From Holophaga sp. (GTDB taxonomy: Bacteria > Acidobacteriota > Holophagae > Holophagales > Holophagaceae): a stretch of DNA of 7,452 bases. Under the pieces are notes generated by a model. That model searched no databases, had not been told where the DNA came from, and saw nothing but the letters and a program-made list of their open reading frames with translations. A program made the position numbers and the translations under genes. The DNA is taken from contig JARLGP010000214.1 of the NCBI GenBank assembly GCA_031292735.1, positions 1 through 7,452 of the forward strand, in the 5' to 3' direction. Numbering within the stretch: the first letter of the stretch is position 1; the number at the start of each line of letters is the position of its first letter. Of the stretch, positions 1 through 7,074 are shown in pieces.

Positions 1-252
1 GCCCCGGGACAGGTCCCCGGCCTGGTCCCGGGCGTCCGTGAGGGTGAGCGAGTTGACCTCGATCTGCGCCTCCACCGGGGTGCGCAGGGCCTTGAACACC
101 GCCCGGTGCGCCGGGTGGACGTAGTCCTCGTCCGACAGCGCCAGCACGATCTCGGTGGCGGCCAGTTCTGCACCCGCCGCGCAGCAGGTGGCCAGCAGGG
201 CGCGTTCAGCCTCGATGTCTTCGGGAAGACGTTCGGGAAGCCATTCACTCAT
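1..252 (-). CDS. dnaB: Replicative DNA helicase DnaB, N-terminal part (gene continues off the left edge)
   Basis: DnaB is the hexameric replicative helicase that unwinds DNA at the fork and recruits primase through its N-terminal domain. Only the first 84 residues are visible, so the RecA-like ATPase core with its Walker motifs lies outside the window. The visible part fits the DnaB N-terminal helical domain: LPEDIEAERALL matches the usual P-x-D-x-EAE-x-ALL opening, DEDYVHPAHRAVFKAL matches the 'P-E-D-F-Y-x-P-x-H-R-x-I-F-x-A' segment, and EVNSLTLTDA matches the 'D-L-V-T-L-x-D-E-L' segment. ATG at 252 is the natural start because the family motif begins about ten residues in. No clear Shine-Dalgarno precedes it; the start lies 3 bases after the stop of the upstream lipoprotein gene, so translational coupling is likely (inference). 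A phage- or plasmid-type DnaB paralogue cannot be excluded from this fragment. Confidence 0.82.
   Translation of the reverse strand, partial: MSEWLPERLPEDIEAERALLATCCAAGAELAATEIVLALSDEDYVHPAHRAVFKALRTPVEAQIEVNSLTLTDARDQAGDLSRG
217..240. repeat. Short direct and inverted repeat in the dnaB 5' coding region
   Basis: The 9-mer TTCGGGAAG occurs at 220-228 and again at 232-240, a 12-base (four-codon) step that encodes the LPER/LPED duplication near the N-terminus of DnaB. The first copy also lies in a perfect inverted repeat, GTCTTC (217-222) and GAAGAC (225-230), separated by two bases. It is inside coding sequence and may be a small slippage-type duplication; I infer no regulatory role. Confidence 0.4.
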
Positions 253-255
253 GGA

Positions 256-3200
256 TCACGGTAGGGGGGTCAAGCCCGGGGCCGTATAGCCGCCGCCCTT
301 CACGTTCACGAAGATCGGGTTGGTGACGGCGATGGGATAGATGCCCCTCATGGTGAGGTTCCAGGGAGTGCCTGCGGCGTAGATTCCGGAGGTCGCCAGG
401 GGAACCCCCGCCTCCACCACCACCCATGCGTCCTGGCCGGTGGTGACCAGCTGGCTCAGGGGCAGGGTGATGCTCCCGGTATACCGACGGGAGTCGGAGC
501 CGGACTGGATCAGGGTGGACAGGGCCGGGTTGAGGGTCTGGACCACAACGCCGTTCACCACCACGCGGATCTCGTCCACCGGCATCCAGTCGGTCTTCCA
601 GAGGGCGATGTTGAGGGTGACGCTCTGCACCGGGCCCGGGACCAGCCCGCCGGGGCCGGCGGTGCCGATGTTCACGTCCAGGAAGGGGCCGGTGGAAGCC
701 ACCGCCGCGCCCGACTTGAGGGCCGAGAGCACCATGGACAGATCGGTGCCCCAGATGGGCGTGGCCTTCAGGTAGGTGCGGGCCAGACCCACGGGGGTGT
801 CGGCGCTGAACGTGGCGGAGGAGAGGCCCAGGGCCTTGGTGAAGAAGGTGGGCGACTGCAGGTTCAGCAGGTTGAACCAGTCGGTCCGCACAGCCTTGAA
901 TTCAGTAAGCCAGGCCGTGGCCGTGGCGTCGGAGCTGCCGTCGAAGCTTTCCCCCCGCAGCAATTCCAGGGCGTCAAAGCCGCCGTTGGTCTGGCCGAAG
1001 GAAAGCGTCCCCGATTTGCTCCACCAGGGACTGAAGGCGCTTCCATCGGTGACGGTGGGTGAGCCTTGCTCGGTGAACAGCCCCGCGGGGCCCCGGGGCC
1101 GGTGCACCACGTTGAACTGTCCCTGGGCCTGGGTGAGGAAATCGGCCAGGGTCCAGCCGTTGTTGGGCTGGGCTCCGCCCAGGGCGGCGTTGGTGGGCGT
1201 CGGGGTGAACAGGGCGGTGGCGGTGCCATAGCTATGCGAGGCGTCGGAGCCGGTCATGGTGGAGGTCCGTCCGGCCACCACGAAGGGGTCCTGGCCGAAC
1301 TGCATCTCGGGGGGCCGGGTCATGTTGCTCAGGCTGGCAGGGAGCTGGTAGGGCGTGAGATCCACCGAACCGAACTCGTCCCGGAAATAGGAGAACAGGT
1401 GGTAGCCGTCCACCAGGCGGTCCTGTTCGGTGTGGCCCACCACCTGGACCCCGTTGGCCATGGCCGAGGCGGCCTTTTCCGCGGGCAGGTAGCCGCCGGT
1501 GGTGGCCTGGCTGGGGCCGGGCAGATCGAAACTGGTCCAGTTGGGCGGCAGCCCCCAGGGCAGGATGGTGAAGACGTGGTTGATGTTGGTCTGGACGTCG
1601 GAGGCCTGGAAGTCCAGGCTCTGCAGGTCGGACAGCGGTCCCCGGGTGCCATAGGCGGTGTAGCTGCCGCCGTTGGCGAACCAGGCGAACTGGGTGGAGG
1701 CCAGCCGGGTGAACCCGGTGCCGAACATTTCGTTGCCGCCGCGGAACTGGTACTGGCCGGGGATGCTCCCGTTGGCCACCTGGGGCACCTTGTTGGTGGC
1801 ATCGTAGTAGGTGGCCACGGTCCGCATGCGCGGCATGACCGGGTTCGCGGTGCCGTTGGTGCCCACGAAGGTCATGCGCAGGGGCTGCAGGTTGCCCGCA
1901 GGCGAATTGGCCTCGCGGGTGAGGAAGTAGTGCACTGAATAGGAGTTGCTGGTGATCGCGCCGGTCAGGTTGGGGTTCCCGGCAGTATCGTTGGCGGCGT
2001 CGGGGCTGAGCACGTCCTGGCCGCTGACGACGAAGTTCTGGTCCTTCTGGATCCAGAGGGGTCCGGTCAGCCCCACCTGGTTGGAGCCGTCGGGGCTGGT
2101 CACCACATTGGTGTTCTCGAACAGGGTCCGGGTCTGGACCTTGGTCTGGTCCAGCAGGACCATGCGGTAGACGCCCACCGGCAGCTTCACCAGCAGGGTC
2201 GAGGGGGCCAGTCCGGTCGTGTTGACCAGGTTTTCGTTGGGCACCAGGTATTCCACCCGCTGCAGGGCCCAGGTGGCGGGCAGCACGCCGTTGGCCGGCG
2301 GGGTGGTGGCGGTGACGTTGCGTTCGATCCGCACTTCGGTGGGCAGGGGCCCCTGCCGCTGGGACATGCCGGACAGGGTGAAGGTGAGGGTGCCCACGTC
2401 CTGCACCGGCCGGAGGCTGACGTCGGCGTAGCGGTAGGTGTCCATGAGGTTGAACAGGCCGTTCCCCTGGTCGGGGTAGTCCACCGAGATGGACAGGCCG
2501 GTGACGATGTTGGTGGCCACGCTGGTGCCGCCGACGATGAACAGGCGGCGGTTGTACGTGAGGCTCTGGCCCGCGCCGAGGCTGGTCGCCGCGGGGAGGC
2601 TGCCCACCACCAGGTTCTCGGGGAAGGTCGGCTTGATGTGTTTGGTGATCGTCAGCAGGTCCTGCGGATCGGAAGCCACCAGCAGCTGGTCGGCGTCCAC
2701 CGGCAGGATGCCGAGGCTGCAATGGGAATCCAGGGTGTCGGCGCCGATTTCGGTGTCGATGAGCCCCACCATGGAGGCCTGGACGCTGGTCGACACCGGA
2801 CTGCTCCAGTCCACGGTGTTCGGGATCTGCACCCCCCAGGTGGGCCGGCCGTCGCTGGGAGTGGCCAGGGCGTTGCCCTGGTAGTCGTAGTTGGCCGGGA
2901 CGTTGAACGCGTAGCCGCCGCCCTGCTGGATCAGGTGGTCCCCGATGTTGATGATGGGGAGGGGGCCGCTGGTATTGTTGGTGACCGTGGTGCTCATGGT
3001 GATGTAGCGCTGCAACTGGGTGATGGACAGCTTGTGGGTCACCGCCACGCCGGCCGCGGGGCTGGTGCCGGTGCCGAGCGTGTTGTTCGGATCCAGGATG
3101 CGCCCGGTCATGGTGATGGTGCAGGTGTCGGCCGTCTTGGAGGTGCTGTAGCTGTCGAACACCGTCTCCATGTTCTTGTCCTGGTTCACCACCGGCGTGA

Positions 3201-3603
3201 GCCGGTTCATGGCGTTGCCGGGGATGCTCACCCGGGTGTAGCTGCTGTCCAGCAGGATGTAGCCCGCGTCGACGATGCTCCCGCCCGAGGTGGCGCCGGC
3301 CAGCGGGGTCCGGGTGGTGTCCCCGTAGACCGTGCTGTCGATGGCCACCTGGATGAAGTCGTTGCCCAGGTAGAAGTCCCCTGCCCCGGCCTTCTGTTTC
3401 AATCCGAGCACCGCGTCGCCGCCGGTTTCCGGCAGCACTTCGGCCACCATCGGGCTACGCTGGATCCCGGTGGCCCGGAAGCACCCGGTCCCAACCAGAG
3501 TCCACCCCGCCAAGACCAGCATGAGCAGGCGGTTTGATCGGGCCGCGCCAGCCGGGAGCCGGGCGGGGGTTTGGGGCAGATGCAGGGTGATTTTATGATT
3601 CAT
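256..3603 (-). CDS. Large secreted lipoprotein with a degenerate CehA/McbA-type PHP domain
   Basis: A 1115-residue predicted exported protein of unknown function. The N-terminus has basic residues (R22, R25), a hydrophobic stretch at about 26-38, then VGTGC with Cys41; this looks like a lipoprotein signal with a weak lipobox (Gly at -3) and a rather long n-region. Residues about 60-115 (GDFYLGNDFIQVAID, then TSGGSIVDAGY) resemble the opening beta domain of large CehA/McbA-related proteins. The middle (about 190-660) is beta-rich without a motif I recognise. Residues about 690-980 follow the order of a PHP metallohydrolase of the CehA/McbA type and end in a typical ALKSGAAVASTGPFLDV segment; a beta domain follows and closes with AVTNPIFVN (1092-1100), also usual in that family. 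Most metal ligands are substituted: DLPGPSQ for DLHxH, TEQD for TDHD, GRT for GxE, SSATFS for SDxH; His834 in HRP remains. I therefore expect a non-catalytic or altered domain. The start is ATG 3603, with only a weak ribosome site. Confidence 0.75.
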   Translation of the reverse strand: MNHKITLHLPQTPARLPAGAARSNRLLMLVLAGWTLVGTGCFRATGIQRSPMVAEVLPETGGDAVLGLKQKAGAGDFYLGNDFIQVAIDSTVYGDTTRTPLAGATSGGSIVDAGYILLDSSYTRVSIPGNAMNRLTPVVNQDKNMETVFDSYSTSKTADTCTITMTGRILDPNNTLGTGTSPAAGVAVTHKLSITQLQRYITMSTTVTNNTSGPLPIINIGDHLIQQGGGYAFNVPANYDYQGNALATPSDGRPTWGVQIPNTVDWSSPVSTSVQASMVGLIDTEIGADTLDSHCSLGILPVDADQLLVASDPQDLLTITKHIKPTFPENLVVGSLPAATSLGAGQSLTYNRRLFIVGGTSVATNIVTGLSISVDYPDQGNGLFNLMDTYRYADVSLRPVQDVGTLTFTLSGMSQRQGPLPTEVRIERNVTATTPPANGVLPATWALQRVEYLVPNENLVNTTGLAPSTLLVKLPVGVYRMVLLDQTKVQTRTLFENTNVVTSPDGSNQVGLTGPLWIQKDQNFVVSGQDVLSPDAANDTAGNPNLTGAITSNSYSVHYFLTREANSPAGNLQPLRMTFVGTNGTANPVMPRMRTVATYYDATNKVPQVANGSIPGQYQFRGGNEMFGTGFTRLASTQFAWFANGGSYTAYGTRGPLSDLQSLDFQASDVQTNINHVFTILPWGLPPNWTSFDLPGPSQATTGGYLPAEKAASAMANGVQVVGHTEQDRLVDGYHLFSYFRDEFGSVDLTPYQLPASLSNMTRPPEMQFGQDPFVVAGRTSTMTGSDASHSYGTATALFTPTPTNAALGGAQPNNGWTLADFLTQAQGQFNVVHRPRGPAGLFTEQGSPTVTDGSAFSPWWSKSGTLSFGQTNGGFDALELLRGESFDGSSDATATAWLTEFKAVRTDWFNLLNLQSPTFFTKALGLSSATFSADTPVGLARTYLKATPIWGTDLSMVLSALKSGAAVASTGPFLDVNIGTAGPGGLVPGPVQSVTLNIALWKTDWMPVDEIRVVVNGVVVQTLNPALSTLIQSGSDSRRYTGSITLPLSQLVTTGQDAWVVVEAGVPLATSGIYAAGTPWNLTMRGIYPIAVTNPIFVNVKGGGYTAPGLTPLP

Positions 3604-3618
3604 CTATACTCACTCACA

Positions 3619-3649
3619 TTGAACCCGAGGCAGGGTAAGGGTCTATGCT
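3619..3649 (+). promoter_or_regulatory. Possible sigma-70-like promoter for the sanA-like gene
   Basis: In the divergent intergenic region TTGAAC (3619-3624) is followed after 19 bases by TATGCT (3644-3649). Both are partial matches to -35 and -10 boxes, and the spacer is longer than the usual 17. If real, transcription would begin near 3656, which suits the start codon at 3696 and not the one at 3645. No equally good pair was found for the lipoprotein gene on the other strand. Confidence 0.25.
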
Positions 3650-3684
3650 AACCCGGATGCGACTCTCTGCCTCACTTACTCTTT

Positions 3685-3690
3685 GGAAGA
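3685..3690 (+). promoter_or_regulatory. Ribosome binding site that favours the start at 3696
   Basis: GGAAGA ends five bases before ATG 3696. The in-frame ATG at 3645 has only AAGGG placed three bases away, which is too close. The 17 codons between the two starts use many A/T-ending codons (CTA, CGA, TCT, TCA, CTT, ACT), unlike the G/C-ending codons of the gene body, which also suggests they are untranslated leader. Confidence 0.45.
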
Positions 3691-3695
3691 CTCCA

Positions 3696-4337
3696 ATGCT
3701 GAGGCTATGGGTCCTGGTTTCCGTGGCGTTCATGGCCGACATGCTCTGGATTTTCGGGAAGTTTCCCATCATAGCCCAGGATCGGATCTTCTCGACAACC
3801 TCCCTGCCGGTGGTGCAGGTGCCGGTGCTGATCCTGGGCGCCGGCGTGCTGCCCGACCGGGAACCCACCCAGGTGTTGCAGTCGCGGCTGGAGACCGGGC
3901 TGAACCTGTTCCGCCAGGGCAAGGCCAGCTGGTTCCTGGTGTCCGGCGACAACCGCGCGGCCAACTACAACGAGCCCCAGGCCATGCGCCGCTGGCTGCT
4001 GAAACGGGGCGTGCCGCCGCACCTGGTGATCAGCGACTTCGCCGGCCGGCGCACCTACGACAGCCTGAAGCGGGCCCAGGCCGTGTTCGGCGTGCGCAAG
4101 GTGATCATCGTGACCTCCGACTTCCACCTGGCCAGGGCGCTGTTCCTGGCCCGGCACCTGGGCCTGGACGCCTACGGGGTGCCGGCCAGCACCGAGGTCA
4201 TGTCGGTGCGCCAGCGGATCGGGTTCTGGTTCCGGGAATACCGGGCCCGGCACCTGGCCACCTGGGACATCTGGTTCCCGCCGTCGACCATGCTTGGGCC
4301 GCGCGAGCCCACCCCGGACGATCAGACCGGGGCGTGA
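3696..4337 (+). CDS. sanA: SanA/ElyC-like DUF218 envelope protein
   Basis: A 213-residue protein of the DUF218 (YdcF/SanA/ElyC) family. SanA in enterobacteria is a membrane-anchored protein needed for envelope barrier function (vancomycin exclusion at high temperature); its biochemical activity is not settled. Numbered from ATG 3696, the N-terminus is a single hydrophobic segment (about 2-22), so the rest should lie in the periplasm. Family hallmarks follow in order: VLILGAGV (44-51), FLVSGDNRAANYNEPQAM (80-97), AGRRTYDSLKRA (116-127), VIIVTSDFHLARALFLAR (136-153), GLDAYGVPAS (156-165), and a C-terminal REYRAR plus TMLGPREP. SGDN, the YNEP segment and the xFHxxRALF motif are the most conserved positions in SanA. 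ATG 3645 would add 17 residues but has poorer ribosome-site placement and atypical codons. The gene converges on the acyltransferase-ligase gene and overlaps its end by 16 bases. The family assignment is firm; the symbol is by similarity only. Confidence 0.88.
   Translation: MLRLWVLVSVAFMADMLWIFGKFPIIAQDRIFSTTSLPVVQVPVLILGAGVLPDREPTQVLQSRLETGLNLFRQGKASWFLVSGDNRAANYNEPQAMRRWLLKRGVPPHLVISDFAGRRTYDSLKRAQAVFGVRKVIIVTSDFHLARALFLARHLGLDAYGVPASTEVMSVRQRIGFWFREYRARHLATWDIWFPPSTMLGPREPTPDDQTGA
4312..4332. terminator. G/C inverted repeat at the convergent gene ends
   Basis: CCCCGG (4312-4317) and CCGGGG (4327-4332) form a perfect 6-bp stem with a 9-base loop. It lies in the last codons of the sanA-like gene, and the loop contains the stop codon of the opposite gene. 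There is no T-tract on either side, so it is not a textbook intrinsic terminator, but its placement would suit a bidirectional stop or mRNA 3' end. Chance occurrence at this G+C is possible. Confidence 0.25.
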
Positions 4338-6955
4338 ATCGAGAGCAGCGCCTGCAGGGCCCGGTAGTCGGTCTTGCCGGTGCCCAGCAGGGGCATCTGC
4401 TCCAGCTGGCGGACCAGCCGCACGTTGTGGATGGGGCTGAAGCCGGCCGCGCGGATCGCGGCATTGGCCTCCTCCCGGGCGATGGGGCGGGTGGTGAACA
4501 GCACCAGGTCCACCCGGCCTTCCAGCTCCAGGGGTTCCAGCGCCAGCGGGGGCGTCTCGTCATCGGGCCGGCCGAACCGGGCCAGCAGCACCTCCTCCAC
4601 CGCAGGCAGGCTGACCATCTCCCCGCCCATCTTCACGAACCGCTTCATCCGGCCGGCGAAGATCAGATTGCCGTCCGGCCCCTCCCGCACCAGGTCGCCG
4701 GTGCGGTACCAGGAGGCCCCTTCGAAGGCCACGAACGGCTGCGGCGCATCCGAGGCCAGGTAGCCGCCGAACACGCTGGGGCCGCGGAGCAGCAGCAGGC
4801 CGATGGTCCCGGCCGGAACCCGCTCCCGCTCCTCCAGGTCGACGATGGCGGTGACCACGGAGGGCAGCGGCAGGCCGACGGTGCCGCGCACCGCGCGGCC
4901 CTCCCGGTTGCCGGAAACCACCGGCGAGCACTCGGTGATGCCGTAGCCCTCCAGGACGCGCATGGCCGGCCAGCGCAGGGCGATGGTGGCGAACAGGGAG
5001 TCCGGGCACTTCTCGGCGCCCGTGATGACATAGCGCAGGCTCTTCAGCTCCGCGTCCCGGGCGGCCCGGGTAATGCCGCCCAGGAAGGTGGGGGTGCCCA
5101 CCATCATGGTCACGCCATAGCTTTCGATGTGCCGGGCCAGCACCCCGCCGTCGGTGGGCACCGGATAGTAGACCGCCTTCATGCCCGAACAGAGCGGCAG
5201 GATCATGGTGCAGCACAGCCCGAACGAGTGGAAGGGCGGCAGCATGCCCAGGATCCGCTCCTCCGGCCGGAAGTGGTATTCCTGGATCAGGTCGCGGGCG
5301 TTGGTGAGGATGTTCTCATGGGTGAGCGGCACCGCCTTGGGCAGGGTCTCGCTGCCGCTGGTGAACAGCACCACCGCGGTGGCGGGCACCGGCTGGCGCA
5401 GCTCGCGCCAGGAGGTGTGGCTCTTGAACCAGGCCTTGAGCTTGGCGGCCTTGGTCAGGGTGCCGGCCACCCGCTCCAGCGGCATCAGCAGCGCTTCCAG
5501 GGGCGAAAGGTCCATGCCCATGGACTGGATCCGGGCCACCACCTTGTCGGAGGTGAGCACCTTCTTCACGCCCAGCAGCTCCAGGCCGTGGGCCATGTTC
5601 TTCATGCCGGTGCTCCAGTTCACCATCACCGGGATCTTGCCGGAGAAGCACACCGCCAGGTACAGCGCCGCGGCGCCGACCGAAGCGGGCAGCATGATGC
5701 CCACGTAGGGGCCCTCGATCCCCTGGATCACCGGCTTCAGGGCGAAGACCGTGGTGATGAGGTCCCGGTAGGTCCTGGCCCCGCCCATCTGGTCGGCCAG
5801 CGCCACCCGGTCCGGCTGGCGCGCGGCCTGGGCCAGGAACACTTCGGGAATGGTGCGGCCGGCGGGCACCATGACCTCGAGCCCGGAGGCGGCGAACCAT
5901 TCGGAGTCCACCGGCTTCAGCGGCGCCCCGCCCGGGTCGATGGCCTTGCCGCAGGCCGCCAGCATGACGTCGCCCACGGTGCGCAGGGATTCCGGATCGC
6001 CCACCGGATGGGCGAATTCCTGCTCGATCCAGAACTGCAACTCCAGCCGCATGAGGCTGTCCATGCTCAGGTCGCGGGCCAGCTCCATGCTGTCCGGAAA
6101 CCCGCCGCGGCCGGTCATGCGCTCCAGCTGGGCCAGCACCTGTTCGCGGGTGACCGGGGGCACCTCCGCCAGATCGCCCATCAGACGGACCTGGGGCGGA
6201 TCCGGCAGGGTGCGGATGCCGCCCCCTTCCCAGATGGTGTGCGGCACGTGCAGGGCTGGCTGCGCATGCTCGTTGTAGAAGGCCTCCAGGCGCCGGTTCA
6301 TGGCCTCCCGCCCGCCCTGGCGCGGCAGGTCGTCGGGTTCCCAGAGCTCCACCGAAACCTCGCGCCGGGGCGAGAAGAAGATGAAGTTGGCCGCCAGGTC
6401 CCAGCACTGGCGCAGGAAGGTCGAGGTGAAGTCCGGATGCCCCTGGGCCCGGCTGAACCGGCTGCCCCACAGGCCCCGGGTGCGGATCAGCACCACCCGG
6501 GTGTCCGGGGCCAGCTTCAGGATGGTCTCCACCGCGCTGTTGCCGCCCAGCTGCGACATCCGGCTGCTCATGAGGTGGCCGCCCGGGTACAGCACCAGGT
6601 TGCCGCCCCCGGCCAGCCGCCGGGCGCAATCCTGGATGGCCTGTTCCACATCCTTCCGGCAGGACTCCCCGTGCCGGCCCAGATCGGGCATGGGCATGGC
6701 CCCGAACTTGCGGGTGATCCAGCCCAGCCAAGGCGAGGCGATGCGGTCCTTGTCCGCCAGGGCGGACGGCTTGAAGCGCCCGTACAGCTCGCTGATGACG
6801 ATCACCGGGTCGATCAGCGCCGGATGGTTGGGCAGGAACAGGATCCCGCGGGTGCCCTGGGCCGCCACCGGTTCCATCCCGCTCACCTTGATCCGGTAGC
6901 GCAGGCGCAGCAAGCATCGCCCCAGGCTCATCAACAGGCAAGCCGTCAAACCCAT
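4322..6955 (-). CDS. Three-domain Aas-like protein: PlsC acyltransferase, acyl carrier domain, AMP-forming acyl ligase
   Basis: An 877-residue fusion. Aas in E. coli (719 residues) joins a 2-acylglycerophosphoethanolamine acyltransferase to an acyl-ACP synthetase; here a carrier domain sits between the two. From ATG 6955: a short hydrophobic start; PlsC-type acyltransferase with NHPALID (43-49, His44/Asp49 as the HxxxxD catalytic pair) and an Aas-like RFSRAQG segment (about 166-172); carrier domain about 268-335 with DLSMDSLMRLEL and Ser300 as the phosphopantetheine site; ligase with TSGSETLPK (532-540), YGITEC (671-676), YRTGD (750-754), GRMKRFVKMGGEMVSL (768-783, very Aas-like) and GTGKTD (858-863, Lys861 as the C-terminal catalytic lysine). 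The third acyltransferase block reads YPGGH (123-127) where FPEGT is usual. Likely role: activate fatty acids with ATP, load the internal carrier, and acylate a lysophospholipid-like acceptor at the inner membrane (inference). ATG 6955 is chosen because GAGGAG lies six bases upstream; the ATGs at 6961 and 7036 fit worse. Confidence 0.88.
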   Translation of the reverse strand: MGLTACLLMSLGRCLLRLRYRIKVSGMEPVAAQGTRGILFLPNHPALIDPVIVISELYGRFKPSALADKDRIASPWLGWITRKFGAMPMPDLGRHGESCRKDVEQAIQDCARRLAGGGNLVLYPGGHLMSSRMSQLGGNSAVETILKLAPDTRVVLIRTRGLWGSRFSRAQGHPDFTSTFLRQCWDLAANFIFFSPRREVSVELWEPDDLPRQGGREAMNRRLEAFYNEHAQPALHVPHTIWEGGGIRTLPDPPQVRLMGDLAEVPPVTREQVLAQLERMTGRGGFPDSMELARDLSMDSLMRLELQFWIEQEFAHPVGDPESLRTVGDVMLAACGKAIDPGGAPLKPVDSEWFAASGLEVMVPAGRTIPEVFLAQAARQPDRVALADQMGGARTYRDLITTVFALKPVIQGIEGPYVGIMLPASVGAAALYLAVCFSGKIPVMVNWSTGMKNMAHGLELLGVKKVLTSDKVVARIQSMGMDLSPLEALLMPLERVAGTLTKAAKLKAWFKSHTSWRELRQPVPATAVVLFTSGSETLPKAVPLTHENILTNARDLIQEYHFRPEERILGMLPPFHSFGLCCTMILPLCSGMKAVYYPVPTDGGVLARHIESYGVTMMVGTPTFLGGITRAARDAELKSLRYVITGAEKCPDSLFATIALRWPAMRVLEGYGITECSPVVSGNREGRAVRGTVGLPLPSVVTAIVDLEERERVPAGTIGLLLLRGPSVFGGYLASDAPQPFVAFEGASWYRTGDLVREGPDGNLIFAGRMKRFVKMGGEMVSLPAVEEVLLARFGRPDDETPPLALEPLELEGRVDLVLFTTRPIAREEANAAIRAAGFSPIHNVRLVRQLEQMPLLGTGKTDYRALQALLSIHAPV

Positions 6956-6961
6956 CTGCAT

Positions 6962-6967
6962 CTCCTC
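6962..6967 (-). promoter_or_regulatory. Ribosome binding site of the acyltransferase-ligase gene
   Basis: On the minus strand GAGGAG is followed by six bases and then ATG at 6955. The same motif directly abuts the in-frame ATG at 6961, which leaves no room for initiation there, and it lies inside the reading frame if ATG 7036 were used. It therefore decides for the start at 6955. Confidence 0.6.
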
Positions 6968-7054
6968 AACACGGTCTTGTTCCAGGCTCAATACTACTGG
7001 CAATAGCCCAGCTGGCGCCGGGCAAGCGCAAGGCATTGGCCAGATGGGACCGGA

Positions 7055-7074
7055 CGGGCGGAGCCCGCGCCTAC
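7055..7074 (-). repeat. REP-like palindrome with GTAG head
   Basis: Read on the minus strand the element is GTAGGCGCGGGCTCCGCCCG: a GTAG tetranucleotide followed closely by CGGGC-TCC-GCCCG, a perfect 5-bp stem with a 3-base loop. This layout matches the REP sequences mobilised by RAYT (TnpA-REP) transposases, which carry a conserved GTAG or GGAG next to an imperfect G/C palindrome. Only one copy is in the window and no RAYT gene is present. The TAG of GTAG is the stop codon of the small upstream gene. It could also weakly attenuate transcription into the acyltransferase-ligase gene, though no T-tract follows. Confidence 0.45.

Noticed and set aside
1232..2722. A 496-codon open frame on the minus strand inside the lipoprotein gene
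   Set aside because: It is an alternative frame of the lipoprotein gene with Arg/Pro/Gly/His-rich composition and no recognisable domain, while the main frame has clear motifs.
2638..3537. A 299-codon plus-strand open frame opposite the lipoprotein gene
   Set aside because: The translation is dominated by Gly, Val, His and Ala, as expected from the complement of a GC3-rich gene. It has no motif and no convincing ribosome site.
5316..6941. A 541-codon minus-strand open frame within the acyltransferase-ligase gene
   Set aside because: It is a shifted frame of the same gene with Pro/Gly/Ala/Arg-rich composition. All acyltransferase, carrier and ligase motifs lie in the other frame, so there is no evidence for a frameshift or overlapping gene.
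3683..7006. A 1107-codon open frame on the plus strand
   Set aside because: It runs antisense to the acyltransferase-ligase gene and out of frame with the sanA-like gene. Its translation is low-complexity (rich in Gly, Ala, His, Gln, Arg and Pro) with no family motifs: a typical high-GC shadow frame.
6956..7036. N-terminal extension of the acyltransferase-ligase protein to ATG 7036
   Set aside because: The extra 27 residues (Pro/Ala/Cys-rich, then polar) have no ribosome site and would place the strong GAGGAG site inside the coding region.
6968..7054. Possible promoter (TAGTAT-like box) between the small gene and the acyltransferase-ligase gene
   Set aside because: No -35-like sequence lies at a suitable distance, so I do not claim a promoter. 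CCAGCTGG near 7008-7015 is a short palindrome expected by chance.
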